Source: CAYPFY01 sp964410105
GTDB taxonomy: Bacteria; Bacteroidota; Ignavibacteria; UBA10030; SZUA-254
Length of the DNA: 64,000 nt
Assembly (NCBI GenBank): GCA_964410105.1
Contig: CAYPFY010000001.1
Coordinates: 248,001-312,000, forward strand
Reading direction: 5' to 3'
Shown: positions 33,355-42,459 of the stretch, in pieces
Position numbering within the stretch: the stretch's first letter is position 1
Layout of the letters: every line of letters begins with the position of its first letter
The notes under the pieces: model-generated
Told to the model about the DNA's origin: nothing
The model's input: the letters and a program-made list of their open reading frames with translations, nothing else
Database searches by the model: none
Made by a program: the position numbers and the translations under genes

Positions 33355-34497
33355 CTAAATCTTTTGAAACGTCAAAAGCTCGCGGCAGTCGGAGCTGAGC
33401 AGCCTGATCCCCCTCATCTCGGAAATGCCTTGCCCTGCGCGGGACATCATCTCACCGGAGCGGCGGGGAAGGTAGACCTTGCCGACCTGTCTGAATCCCG
33501 ATTCCCTGAAAAGAGCTGTGACCTCCTGGGGAAAATCGATGAACTCCGAACCGGCGAATGCCGGCTCTATCACAATCGAGACCTTGCCGGAGGGTTTCAG
33601 GATTCTTGAGCATTCGCGGATCATTCCCTTGAATTTTAATTGGAAATCTGCCCGCGCGGCTTCGATGCTCACCTGGACATCCCCATCCTTCTGGGTGAAT
33701 TCTCCCGGGGGGTCGAGAAAAATATAGTCGACGGAACCGGATTGCTCCGGGATTCCGGTGAGGAGTATGTTGTTCCGGGAGATCCGATCGTCGACCGGAT
33801 TCGCGTCGTACATCTTGCACCGCCGGTCCTGGAAGTGCGGCAGCATGTCGATGAGATCCCCCGTCGTTCCTGTTCCGGCGAAGGGATCGATGATGTAATC
33901 GTTCGGCTTCGTGTAGTAATAGAGCGCATTCGCCACGATCTGGCCCGGGATGCGCCCCTTGAAATTAGGCTTCCCGAAGCGGGGATCGGGGGTCTCGAAC
34001 GTCCAGACGTTCCGATCCCGGAGGTCGAAGCCGTACTTTGTCCGTTCGTCGATCCTGCGGGCCGTATCGTCATCGTGGATTTTTTTCCGCAAATCCGATA
34101 TCGTCCAGTGATATTCGATCGCCTGTTTTTCGTAAAGATCCCGCCGGCGTGACTCATCCACTTTGGTCGCAAGATCAAAATAGAACACCTCCGGGAGCGG
34201 GCGTTTCTTGACATCCGGGTAATACGAATAATACTGCTGGCATTGCTTCAGCATGGAGAAGGGGAATTTTATCCCCGGGTGGGACGACACCATCTTGAGC
34301 ACCTGATCCTCGAACATCCCCTGCTTCCGCGCCACAGGCATCACCTTGTCGACGAGGAATCGCCCTAGATCCCAGTAATTGTCGACGTTGAACGAGTTGA
34401 GCTCACGGACCAGATCGGCAACCGAAAACTCCCTCGATTCCTGCCTTACATGGACAATTCGTTTCGCGCTCGAAATTTTTTTCTTTGTTTTGGCCAT
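33355..34497 (-). CDS. DUF1016-N-like domain fused to a DNA/RNA N6/N4-type methyltransferase
   Basis: 380 residues. Residues about 25-140 resemble the N-terminal DUF1016 module of YhcG-type nucleases: Y-W-D-L-G-R-F-L-V-D-K-V near 40-55, then F-Y-F-D-L-A-T-K-V-D-E-S-x-R-R-D-L-Y-E-K-Q-A-I-E with W-T-I-S-D-L-R-K-K-I. The rest is a SAM-dependent methyltransferase: motif I I-D-P-F-A-G-T-G-T-T-G-D (about 208-219) and catalytic motif IV I-F-L-D-P-P-G-E, where N6A/N4C enzymes usually have D-P-P-[YFW]. No nuclease core (PDDEXK) is present. An AAGGAG 5 nt before the ATG supports the start. It lies just outside the tRNA-Phe island. A solitary regulatory or modification enzyme is likely; the target is unknown. 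Confidence 0.8.
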   Translation of the reverse strand: MAKTKKKISSAKRIVHVRQESREFSVADLVRELNSFNVDNYWDLGRFLVDKVMPVARKQGMFEDQVLKMVSSHPGIKFPFSMLKQCQQYYSYYPDVKKRPLPEVFYFDLATKVDESRRRDLYEKQAIEYHWTISDLRKKIHDDDTARRIDERTKYGFDLRDRNVWTFETPDPRFGKPNFKGRIPGQIVANALYYYTKPNDYIIDPFAGTGTTGDLIDMLPHFQDRRCKMYDANPVDDRISRNNILLTGIPEQSGSVDYIFLDPPGEFTQKDGDVQVSIEAARADFQLKFKGMIRECSRILKPSGKVSIVIEPAFAGSEFIDFPQEVTALFRESGFRQVGKVYLPRRSGEMMSRAGQGISEMRGIRLLSSDCRELLTFQKI

Positions 34498-34547
34498 AAA
34501 AACTCCTTCGTGAGAGAGAGTCTCAAGATTTATTCAAGGATTGGGGG

Positions 34548-34599
34548 AACCCGATCGATCGACGGGTTAAAATATACGAAACCGTGCTGGAAAAATCAA
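34548..34599 (-). promoter_or_regulatory. Promoter and palindromic candidate operator of the methyltransferase gene
   Basis: On the minus strand TTGATT (34599-34594), 17 nt, then TATATT (34576-34571). Directly downstream, over the expected transcript start, lies an inverted repeat AACCCG-9-CGGGTT (34568-34548) with central TCGATCG. A repressor site, perhaps autoregulatory, is plausible; no T-run follows, so it is not a terminator. Confidence 0.5.
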
Positions 34600-35441
34600 T
34601 TAATCGGTCCGCCCGTCTTCTGGCCGACATAGCTCACCTTATCCTCCCCGGCGTCGACTCCGATGACATTGCCTGAGATGAAGTAGGAGTCTTCGGCGCA
34701 GAGGAGCGCGACTGCCCGGGCAACATCGTCCGGCTCGGTGACTCTCATCTGGGGGTTCTTCGCCCTCGCGATCTCGAGCATCGAAACGGCTCCCGGGATC
34801 TTGCGGAGCGCCGGCGTATTGGTCACGCCCGCAAGGATGGCATTTGCCGTGATGCCGCTCGGGCCGAGCTCCATGGCGAGCTGCCTGATATGAGATTCCA
34901 GGGCGGCCTTGGCGGCCGAGACGGCCCCGTAGTGGGGCAGGACCGAATGGCCTCCGGAGCTCGTCATGGCAAATATGCGCCCACCGCGCCGCATGAGCCC
35001 CCGTTTCAGGAGCCCCTGAGTCCAGTAAACCAGGCTGTTGGCCATCACATCGAGGGTCATCTCCATCTGCGATTGGCTCATCACTTCATCAAGATTCTCT
35101 GCGATGAACGGCCGTAGAGTCCCGAAGGCAAGGGAGTGGAACAGAGCTTTCACGGTCCCGGGCGCCTCCTTCGAGATTCGCGCCTCGATGGCATCGAGCG
35201 TCTCGTTTCTCTTTGCCGCGTCCGCCGCGTTGATGTTGAAAAAAACGGCCGCCGCGCCCGCTCCCTTTATTTCCCGAATGGTCTCCTCGACGGCCGGCAT
35301 CGTGGCCTGCCGATCAAGGTGCACTCCGAAGATCTGCATTCCCCGGCGTGCGAGTTCGACAGCGCACCCTCGACCGAACCCGCTCGAGGCTCCGAGTATG
35401 AGAGCCCAATCGGTTGGTGCAAACCGCTGTTCGCTCTTCAT
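34596..35441 (-). CDS. Enoyl-ACP reductase-like SDR (FabI/FabL type)
   Basis: 281 residues, a Rossmann-fold short-chain dehydrogenase: cofactor loop G-A-S-S-G-F-G (about 18-24), acid D-R after strand 2, and a catalytic Tyr and Lys spaced Y-x6-K (H-Y-G-A-V-S-A-A-K). Classical SDRs have Y-x3-K; Y-x6-K marks enoyl-ACP reductases of the FabI/FabL group, which reduce trans-2-enoyl-ACP with NAD(P)H in the last step of fatty-acid elongation. The segment F-H-S-L-A-F-G also fits. Other fatty-acid genes are not adjacent, so the assignment rests on the motif; a related reductase with other substrates cannot be excluded. Monocistronic, with its own promoter at 35477-35504. Confidence 0.8.
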   Translation of the reverse strand: MKSEQRFAPTDWALILGASSGFGRGCAVELARRGMQIFGVHLDRQATMPAVEETIREIKGAGAAAVFFNINAADAAKRNETLDAIEARISKEAPGTVKALFHSLAFGTLRPFIAENLDEVMSQSQMEMTLDVMANSLVYWTQGLLKRGLMRRGGRIFAMTSSGGHSVLPHYGAVSAAKAALESHIRQLAMELGPSGITANAILAGVTNTPALRKIPGAVSMLEIARAKNPQMRVTEPDDVARAVALLCAEDSYFISGNVIGVDAGEDKVSYVGQKTGGPIN

Positions 35442-35476
35442 GAAAACCCCTTTCCCGAAAGATTCTCCCGGGGGAA

Positions 35477-35504
35477 AAGATAGCGTATTTTAGGGGAAAA
35501 TCAA
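35477..35504 (-). promoter_or_regulatory. Promoter of the enoyl-ACP reductase-like gene
   Basis: On the minus strand TTGATT (35504-35499), 16 nt spacer, TATCTT (35482-35477), about 36 nt before the ATG at 35441. Confidence 0.4.
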
Positions 35505-35508
35505 AAAC

Positions 35509-37341
35509 TTATTCGACGGTGACGCTCTTGGCGAGGTTTCGAGGCTGGTCCACATTACATCCCCGGGCGACGGCGGTGTAGTAGGCAAGCAGTTGCAGGG
35601 GTATCGTATTGACAATCGGGCCGAAATAGCTGAAGGTGCGCGGAACTTTGATCACATGGTAGGCGAGTTTTTCGATCTCCTCGTCATCCTCATTGGCGAT
35701 GGCGATTATTTTTCCTTTCCGAGCCCTCACCTCCTGCATGTTGCTCAGAACCTTGTCGTAGATGGCGTCTTTCGGAACGATGAAGACGACGGGCATATTT
35801 TCGTCGATGAGGGCGATCGGGCCGTGCTTCATCTCCGCCGCGGGATAACCTTCCGCATGTATGTAGGAAATCTCCTTCAGTTTCAGCGCCCCCTCGAGCG
35901 CTGTCGGGAAATTGCTTCCTCTGCCGAGATAGATGAAGTTCTGCGTATCCTTAAACTCCTGCGCGATGCTCCTGATCTGATCGGACTTGTCGAATATCCG
36001 CGCCACCTTCTCGGGGAGGGACATGAGGTCCGCGGCGAGGATTTTGCCTTTTTCTTCGGAAAGTCCCCGCTGGCGTGCAAGGAGCAAAGAGATCAATGAG
36101 AGCACGGCGATCTGGGATGTGAAAGCCTTCGTCGAGGCCACTCCGATCTCCGGGCCTGCATGGATATAAACGCCCGCCTCGGTTTCCCGGGCGATCGAGC
36201 TGCCGACCACATTGACGATCCCCAGAACGGTTGCGCCTTTCGCCCTCGCTTCTCGGAGCGCGGCCAGGGTGTCTGCGGTCTCGCCGCTCTGACTGATCAC
36301 GAACATCACGTCGCCCGGCCTGACGATCGGGTTTCTGTACCGGAATTCCGACGCATAGTCGACTTCAACCGGAATCCCGGCCAGCTGCTCGATCATGTAT
36401 TTTCCGACGAGGGCGGCATGCCAGGATGTGCCGCACGCCGTGATGATGATCCGCTGAGTGCGGAGAAGTTTCTCGGCCACCGGCTCCAACCCGCCGAGCT
36501 TGGCCGTGCCTTCGGACACGAGCAATCGGCCGCGCAGCGAATTGCGAATCGACTCCGGCTGCTCGTGGATCTCCTTCAGCATGAAATGCTCGTACCCTCC
36601 CTTTTCGATCTGCTCGAGGTCGAACGTGATCTCCTCAACCTGCTTGATGATCTGCTCGTCGTGAACGGTCTTCGTCACCAGCGAGTCGGCCGTGAGGCAG
36701 GCGACCTCCCCGTCTTCCAGGTACATGACCGAGCGGGTGTGGTCGACGAGGGCAGCCGCATCGGACGCCACGAGATTCTCCCCCTCGCCAACCCCGATCA
36801 CAAGGGGACTTCCTTTGCGCGCGGCGATGATCTTGTCGGGCTCCTTCGTGGAGACGACAAGTATCCCGTAGGCGCCTTCGACTTCCAGCAGGGCCTGACG
36901 CACGGCGGTGAAGAGATCCCGCGAACGGCGGTACATTTCCTCGATGAGGTGAACCAGGACCTCGGTGTCTGTTACCGTGCGAATGACATGGCCGTCCTGC
37001 ACGAGCTTTTGCTTGAGAGTTGCATAATTCTCGATGATCCCGTTGTGGATGATCGCGATTTCGTGGGCGCAGTCCCAGTGAGGATGGGCGTTGACGTCGT
37101 TCGGCTCGCCGTGGGTCGCCCAGCGGGTATGGCCGATTCCGAGGTGAGAAGCAGATCCGTTCTTCACGATGGAGCGAACAAGATCGGCAACCTTGCCGGC
37201 CTTCTTCTGTATGAAAAGTCCTTTTTCCCCGATGAGCGCTACGCCGGCAGAGTCATAGCCCCGGTATTCCAGCCTCCTCAGCCCTTCGAGGATTATGGGA
37301 AGGGAATCTTTCGGACCGATGTAGCCTACTATTCCGCACAT
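35509..37341 (-). CDS. glmS: Glutamine-fructose-6-phosphate aminotransferase (isomerizing)
   Basis: 610 residues, full family length. Makes glucosamine-6-phosphate from fructose-6-phosphate and glutamine, the first step to UDP-GlcNAc for peptidoglycan and LPS. The N-terminal Ntn glutaminase starts M-C-G-I-V-G-Y-I-G with nucleophile Cys2 and carries E-Y-R-G-Y-D-S-A-G and the H-T-R-W-A-T-H-G loop. Two SIS isomerase domains follow (T-A-C-G-T-S-W-H-A; S-Q-S-G-E-T-A-D-T; Y-L-G-R-G). The end is P-R-N-L-A-K-S-V-T-V-E, as in the family. Only about 26 nt lie between the predicted transcript start and the ATG, so there is no room for a glmS ribozyme. Confidence 0.97.
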   Translation of the reverse strand: MCGIVGYIGPKDSLPIILEGLRRLEYRGYDSAGVALIGEKGLFIQKKAGKVADLVRSIVKNGSASHLGIGHTRWATHGEPNDVNAHPHWDCAHEIAIIHNGIIENYATLKQKLVQDGHVIRTVTDTEVLVHLIEEMYRRSRDLFTAVRQALLEVEGAYGILVVSTKEPDKIIAARKGSPLVIGVGEGENLVASDAAALVDHTRSVMYLEDGEVACLTADSLVTKTVHDEQIIKQVEEITFDLEQIEKGGYEHFMLKEIHEQPESIRNSLRGRLLVSEGTAKLGGLEPVAEKLLRTQRIIITACGTSWHAALVGKYMIEQLAGIPVEVDYASEFRYRNPIVRPGDVMFVISQSGETADTLAALREARAKGATVLGIVNVVGSSIARETEAGVYIHAGPEIGVASTKAFTSQIAVLSLISLLLARQRGLSEEKGKILAADLMSLPEKVARIFDKSDQIRSIAQEFKDTQNFIYLGRGSNFPTALEGALKLKEISYIHAEGYPAAEMKHGPIALIDENMPVVFIVPKDAIYDKVLSNMQEVRARKGKIIAIANEDDEEIEKLAYHVIKVPRTFSYFGPIVNTIPLQLLAYYTAVARGCNVDQPRNLAKSVTVE

Positions 37342-37373
37342 AAACCTATACTCTCAGCTGCATTCGTTGAGAG

Positions 37374-37402
37374 AATATAGCGAAAGGGGTTCTCAAACAC
37401 AA
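37374..37402 (-). promoter_or_regulatory. Promoter of glmS
   Basis: On the minus strand TTGTGT (37402-37397), 17 nt, TATATT (37379-37374); the predicted start near 37367 leaves a short leader before the ATG at 37341. Confidence 0.55.
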
Positions 37403-37411
37403 TGTCTCAAA

Positions 37412-38143
37412 TCACGGTTTCAGGCCAATAACGGCAATCATACGGCCCGAAAGATTACCGTCCCGTCTGTAGGAGTGAAAGAGAGTGGGATTGCAGATGG
37501 TACAGTAGGGTGATACCTCGATGTTGTTTTCGAGGAGGCCGCCCGCGAGAAGCATGTCCTTGTTGGCGGCTTTGAGATCGAGATGCGGCTTGTCCTTCCT
37601 TCTGATGTACGCCGTATCGAACCCGCCGGCTACCTCTTCGCCCACCTCGTAGCAGCAGACCCCGGCTGACGGTCCGAGGAACGCGACGAGATCTGCAGGC
37701 CTCACCCCGAACTCGGACCCCAGAATGCCGATCGTTTTTGACACTATCCGGCTCTTCGTTCCCCGCCAGCCGGCATGCACATTTGCTACCGAAAGAGTCG
37801 CCCGATCGAGGAGCAAGACCGGCAGGCAGTCCGCGACGGTTATCGTGAGATAGACATCCGGGCTCCTCGTCGCAAGCGCGTCGCATCCCGGATAATTCCC
37901 CGGATGAACGGCGACACCGAGGGAGTCTCCATGAACCTGTTCAGCTACAGCCAGCCGCGCGGTGTCAATCCCGACGGCGCCAAAGAATTGTCGGCGGTTT
38001 TCCTCCACATCAAGGGGGTCATCGCCTACCCGGAAGCTGAGATTCATCCCGAAACGCTCGCTCACGCCCCCCCGTCTCGTGCTCATGCCGGAGATGATAC
38101 CGGGGTGCTCAAGCAATCTCGGTCTGATGATCAGAGGGTCCAT
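37412..38143 (-). CDS. pgeF: Multicopper oxidase-fold purine nucleoside phosphorylase (YfiH/PgeF/LACC1 family)
   Basis: About 243 residues from the ATG at 38143, which lies 4 nt after the kinase stop; longer frames overlap the kinase gene. Family signature residues are present: T-R-x-G-G-V-S, Q-V-H-G, the zinc-binding Cys and His of A-D-C-L-P-V-L-L, and V-H-A-G-W-R-G-T. The C-terminal P-Y-C-T-I-C-N-P-T-L-F-H-S-Y-R-R-D-G is also typical. Members act on adenosine/inosine and related nucleosides, and PgeF removes wrongly incorporated L-Ser from peptidoglycan precursors. Last gene of the DUF4783-kinase-yfiH unit. Confidence 0.9.
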   Translation of the reverse strand: MDPLIIRPRLLEHPGIISGMSTRRGGVSERFGMNLSFRVGDDPLDVEENRRQFFGAVGIDTARLAVAEQVHGDSLGVAVHPGNYPGCDALATRSPDVYLTITVADCLPVLLLDRATLSVANVHAGWRGTKSRIVSKTIGILGSEFGVRPADLVAFLGPSAGVCCYEVGEEVAGGFDTAYIRRKDKPHLDLKAANKDMLLAGGLLENNIEVSPYCTICNPTLFHSYRRDGNLSGRMIAVIGLKP

Positions 38144-38147
38144 GCGC

Positions 38148-41100
38148 TCACCCTTTTTCTCCGGGACGGGCGAGCGGAAGCCTGATGGTGACGCAGGTTC
38201 CCTCCCCCGGCTCGCTCTCGATGCGCACATCTCCCCCCAGGTCGGTCACAGTAGAGCGAACCAACGCGAGGCCGAGTCCCATCCCGTCGGTCTTGGTGGA
38301 AAAGCTGGGCTCAAACAGCCGCGCCTTCACCTCGGGGCTGATTCCCGGTCCGCTGTCGCGGAACGCTATGACGAGCAGGGAATCCTCCTCCCGGGTTGAG
38401 ACCGTAATCGTGCCCCGCTCCTCCATCGCCTGTACTGCGTTCCTGAGAATATTGATGAACGCGCGGCGGAGCTCCTCGCGGTCGGCCTCCACCTCATCCG
38501 ACCGCGCGCCGAGGTCCATGCGGATCTTCACGTCAGAATTCTGGCGGAAGAGATTCTCGGCCTCCGCCAGGACATCGTGGGCGCTGAGCAGCTGCATGCG
38601 CCGCTCCGGCATCCTCGCGTAATGCGAGAATTCCGAAGCGATGCGGCTCAATGCCTCGATCTGCTCCAGGATGGTCGAGGAAACCTGCCGAAGTATCCGT
38701 GGAAAATCCTTGACGCCGTCGGCGTAGGCCTGCCGGAGGTGCTGAATGGAGAGTTTTATGGGGGTCAGCGGATTCTTGATTTCGTGCGCGACCTGCTTGG
38801 CCATCTCCTTCCAGGCAAGCTCCCGCTCTGTGCGGGCCATTGTCTCGCGGGCTTCCTTCAGGCTGAGCGTCATCTGATTGAATGCGCGCTCCAGTTCGCC
38901 GAGCTCATCCCCCTCTTTCAACCTCAGCTCCACGTCGAGCGCACCCTCGGATATCTTCTCGGTGGCTTTTCTCAGCCGCCTGACGGGAGAAGAGATCTGA
39001 TTGGCGAAGAGGGTGCCCACGACGATCGAGAGGAAGAGCGCGATGGCGTAGGCTCCGTAGAGGAATACATTGCGCCGCGCCAGCTCCTCCTCGACCTCGC
39101 TCTGGCGATAGAGCGTCGGGACGGAGACCGCGCCGATGATGGCGCCGTTTTCCGCCACTATCGGCCTGTAGCCGACGACGTAGGGAAAGAGGCCGATCGC
39201 TTCGTGTTCGGTGAAGAAGGACTTTTTCCCGAAGATAAGATTAAAGAACGCCCGTGCGCTCAGGCGGGAGTCGAGGAGTTCTGCAGTGAACATCTCCGGC
39301 TTGCTGCTTGCCTGAATCTCCCGGCCGAAGTAGATATTGAAATCGGTGTTAAGGTCGTTCGCGATCTCGACGCACTGCTCATCGGTCAGCCGTTCGAGCG
39401 CCGCGGGGACGTTTGCGCCGAGCTGCCGCTGGATTTCTGCGGCCACGACCGCTGTCTGTTCGCTCAGCCGGCGTTCGGTGGTCTCCTCCGCCCTCTCCAT
39501 GGCGTATTGCCGGTTGTAATATGCCAGGATGACGACGGGGATTAACGATACGATGACGAATGAGGCGAGAAGCCGCGCGCGAAGCGTCCCTGCGATCGGA
39601 AGGCCGCGGACAAGCAGAGAGATGGCTGCGCCGGCAAGCCCTAGAGCCAGGTAGAATATCAGATAGTGCAAAAAAGTATAGAAATGCCACCGGAACCCGA
39701 GCGACTCGAGGCTCAGCGCGATCCAGGAATTCTGGCTTCTTCCGTCGGGAAGGTAGTAAGACTCGTAGTCCGTCCCCTCTATTTGCTCGTAGAGCCAGAA
39801 ACCATCCGATGAGCCCGGGGACGGTGCCAGCCCGCCGGGGAGCTGGCGATCGAGGGAAAACATTTCGTTGGTGGAGAAGGTCAGCTTCCCCAGATAAAAT
39901 TCCGATAGCGACACAGGGCGGTACTGGGAGCCGAATTTCTCACGGCCGGTGCTCCGCAGGAGATCGGTCGATTCACCGCGGAGGAGGGATTGCCGCCCTC
40001 CCGACACCTCGACCCAGACCCCGCCGATCACCGCCCCGTCATCATCCTGGATGGGTGCGTAACCGGTATACCACTTGACCGTTTCCCCGTTGATCACCCT
40101 CTCCCCGGTCTGCACGCGTCTCCCGAGGGGGGACATCTCAACCGAGTGTCGGCCGGTCGGATGCGGCGGGATCCCGATGTGGAAGTCGCTGAGAACGGAG
40201 CCGTCCGGCCGGACATAGGTGACCGAGCAATTATTTCCTTCCCTGCTGAGAACGCTTTTGGCCCACCGGGTGAAAGCGAGTTTCTCAATTTCGCTTGTGT
40301 CGGACGTCGCCAGCTCCCGGGCCGCCCCAGGACCGGCCAGATCATCGAGTGACCGCTGAACGATCGACGTCATCCAGCTGTCTTCCGGTCGGACGATCTC
40401 GGCCGCTAACAATTCTGTCCGTGCGCGGTCCGCCTCGTGGAGAGCGGTGTCGAGCGAGGGGACGACGACGGCGAGGGCGACGGCGAAAAGGAGAGTGAGC
40501 GTCGCCGCGAATCGCGACGGACCTACTCTTTCGGCAACCAGGGCCAGGATCGCAAAAAGGCCGATCTCGACAAGCCTGGGGACCTGCCCCAGGAGCGGGG
40601 TGGGATGAATAAGGCCAAAGAGAAGACTTGCCACGGCCAGGAGTACGACAAGCGAAATGAGCGCGGGGCCTCCCGGCAGGAGTGTCCGCATCGTCGTGTA
40701 GGAATGCGCGATGAGAAGCCCGCAGACCGTGGCTACTGAGAGCGCGGCGAGGAGCAGGTTAACGAGCATTACCGAGAGCGCCATCGATGGAAGCACCGTG
40801 GCCGGGTCGTTATAGGGGAGAGCGGAATCGAACACCGCGCTATGAATAAGCGAGGCAAATCCACGCGTCAGCAAAGGAACAAGGAACGCCGTAAGGCATA
40901 CCTGAAACACGGCGAGCCATCGAGCCGGAGCCGGTCCCCGGCGCGTTTCGCCCAGATAGAGCGAGGCGGCGAGCGCGACGTTGATAGCCAGAAACAGGGC
41001 GCTGATAAACATTTCTCCCAGAGATGTTGCGAGGCCGTAGCCGAAGGGGGATGCAAAGTGTTTCGGGTCGAAGAGCTCTCCGCCCATCCCTCCGGGAAAT

Positions 41101-42002
41101 TTCAGCCAGATCAGCGCGTACCGGAACACCCAGAGACATAAAGTCCACACGCACCCCTTCCAGACGGGGGACGAATTGACCCGGTGGGTGCGTACCGCGA
41201 GTGCCAGGAGAAGCGCAACGGAAAGGGCTGCGAGGCAGCTCTCTATCGTCCTCATGAGATTGCGGGCATCCTCGAGGCGGATCGCCAGGATCGGCTTCGG
41301 GACATACGCGAATCCTACCGAGGCTGAGCCGATGCTCGTCAGCCTGATGCTGAGCTGATTAGAGTCCTTGCTTGGGGCCGCATCGGGCGAGAAATCGAAT
41401 GAGGCCGGGAGCGGGAGGAGGCTTGGAAATGTCGCCCGGAATGCCCTGTTGCTGATAAACCGGTTGTTGATAGGATAATTGACATCGAATATCCGTTTGC
41501 CGACGAGCCATCCGGTCCGGCGGCCCTGGTCCTCGAGCGGCACGACGGCAATCAGATAGGAGTATATCGGTCCCTGGACGACGACGCACGCCTTCCGGTC
41601 CGAAAAGAGAGCGGGATCGGTGATAGGGCCGCGGCTGCCGACCCATCCGACAAGCCTTTTCCCGGCGCTATACGCTTCGAGCGAGAGAGCATTCTCGGAG
41701 AAAATGCGTTCGAAGACTGCCGACGTTATGCTATCCCCCCTAATGCTTTTGGCAATTCCGGAGGTTGAGGCGATCCGGATCACCTGGTCGAGCGTCTCTC
41801 CCTGGTACTTTTCGAACGCAGGCTGGGCCGCCTCGATCCGGTTTTTCGTCTCCTCCCGGGCGGTATCTTCCCAGTTTCGGTCAATGTACCAGACAACCGC
41901 CCGCTCGACCCCGTATGAGGAGACAAGCAGGGAAAGTGTGATAAAAAGGGCGGAGATTGTAGAGCGATGGGAGCTAAACAAACTGGACAAAGGGGGCGGC
42001 AT
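38148..42002 (-). CDS. Very large NtrY-like membrane sensor histidine kinase
   Basis: About 1284 residues from the ATG at 42002, overlapping the preceding stop by 1 nt (TGATG). An N-terminal TM helix and a periplasmic part (about 40-245) are followed by roughly eight to nine TM helices (about 255-500), then a second extracytoplasmic sensor part, another TM pair with a periplasmic loop (Y-R-P-I-V-A-E-N-G-A-I-I-G-A-V, single-cache-like), a HAMP domain, HisKA with H-E-I-K-N-P-L-T-P-I-K-L (about 1067), and HATPase (N-A-V-Q-A-M, D-S-G-P-G-I, G-M-G-L-G-L-A). The I-K-N-P-L-T-P form is that of NtrY-type kinases. The two-tier sensor region with many TM helices is unusually large. No response regulator is adjacent, so the partner is elsewhere. 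Signal unknown. Confidence 0.9.
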   Translation of the reverse strand: MPPPLSSLFSSHRSTISALFITLSLLVSSYGVERAVVWYIDRNWEDTAREETKNRIEAAQPAFEKYQGETLDQVIRIASTSGIAKSIRGDSITSAVFERIFSENALSLEAYSAGKRLVGWVGSRGPITDPALFSDRKACVVVQGPIYSYLIAVVPLEDQGRRTGWLVGKRIFDVNYPINNRFISNRAFRATFPSLLPLPASFDFSPDAAPSKDSNQLSIRLTSIGSASVGFAYVPKPILAIRLEDARNLMRTIESCLAALSVALLLALAVRTHRVNSSPVWKGCVWTLCLWVFRYALIWLKFPGGMGGELFDPKHFASPFGYGLATSLGEMFISALFLAINVALAASLYLGETRRGPAPARWLAVFQVCLTAFLVPLLTRGFASLIHSAVFDSALPYNDPATVLPSMALSVMLVNLLLAALSVATVCGLLIAHSYTTMRTLLPGGPALISLVVLLAVASLLFGLIHPTPLLGQVPRLVEIGLFAILALVAERVGPSRFAATLTLLFAVALAVVVPSLDTALHEADRARTELLAAEIVRPEDSWMTSIVQRSLDDLAGPGAARELATSDTSEIEKLAFTRWAKSVLSREGNNCSVTYVRPDGSVLSDFHIGIPPHPTGRHSVEMSPLGRRVQTGERVINGETVKWYTGYAPIQDDDGAVIGGVWVEVSGGRQSLLRGESTDLLRSTGREKFGSQYRPVSLSEFYLGKLTFSTNEMFSLDRQLPGGLAPSPGSSDGFWLYEQIEGTDYESYYLPDGRSQNSWIALSLESLGFRWHFYTFLHYLIFYLALGLAGAAISLLVRGLPIAGTLRARLLASFVIVSLIPVVILAYYNRQYAMERAEETTERRLSEQTAVVAAEIQRQLGANVPAALERLTDEQCVEIANDLNTDFNIYFGREIQASSKPEMFTAELLDSRLSARAFFNLIFGKKSFFTEHEAIGLFPYVVGYRPIVAENGAIIGAVSVPTLYRQSEVEEELARRNVFLYGAYAIALFLSIVVGTLFANQISSPVRRLRKATEKISEGALDVELRLKEGDELGELERAFNQMTLSLKEARETMARTERELAWKEMAKQVAHEIKNPLTPIKLSIQHLRQAYADGVKDFPRILRQVSSTILEQIEALSRIASEFSHYARMPERRMQLLSAHDVLAEAENLFRQNSDVKIRMDLGARSDEVEADREELRRAFINILRNAVQAMEERGTITVSTREEDSLLVIAFRDSGPGISPEVKARLFEPSFSTKTDGMGLGLALVRSTVTDLGGDVRIESEPGEGTCVTIRLPLARPGEKG

Positions 42003-42454
42003 CAATAGACATTGAACTGCACAATGACCCACCGGGATGCAAGCTTCGAGAGGGCGAGATAGACCTGGACTCGCTCAGGGCTTCCCCGTCCCGCGAGGAC
42101 TCCACCCCCGGTCGCATAAGGATTTTCTGCGGTGAGATTTGACGTGGTGAATCGGAAGCGGGAAACAGGGTGGGCCGAGAAGAAATTCTGGAGGATGAGG
42201 GGGGCCTGGTTTGCGCTGAAATATCCGCTTACCCCGCGGCGCACGCTGATAAACGCCTGCCTCGCAAACAGATCTGAAAAGGAAGAGACATCCCCCCTGT
42301 TGATCCCCCTTTCAATCCTCTCTAACACCGCCCCGACTTCGGACTGAGATTCGTCCTGTCGGAGGTACTCACGATCCGGGCGTAAGGAATCTGCAGGTAA
42401 GCGAGCCGCTCCGAGGGAGAGAAACAGCACGGATACGGCGATTGCTCTCGTCAT
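42002..42454 (-). CDS. Exported DUF4783-like (NTF2/SnoaL-fold) protein
   Basis: About 150 residues from the ATG at 42454 with signal peptide I-A-V-S-V-L-F-L-S-L-G-A-A. The mature part has the DUF4783 pattern: an amphipathic helix I-E-R-G-I-N-R-G-D-V-S-S-F-S-D-L-F, V-S-G-Y-F-S-A-N-Q-A-P-L-I-L-Q-N-F-F, and final beta strands ending I-V-Q-F-N-V-Y. Members are small periplasmic proteins of Bacteroidota of unknown role. It is translationally coupled to the giant sensor kinase (1-nt overlap), so it may be an accessory of that sensor (inference). The promoter's TATTTT ends only 5 nt before the ATG, suggesting a leaderless transcript. Confidence 0.75.
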   Translation of the reverse strand: MTRAIAVSVLFLSLGAARLPADSLRPDREYLRQDESQSEVGAVLERIERGINRGDVSSFSDLFARQAFISVRRGVSGYFSANQAPLILQNFFSAHPVSRFRFTTSNLTAENPYATGGGVLAGRGSPERVQVYLALSKLASRWVIVQFNVY

Positions 42455-42459
42455 ATGGC

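Noticed and set aside
37342..37374. glmS ribozyme upstream of glmS
   Set aside because: The predicted leader is only about 26 nt, far too short for the ribozyme.
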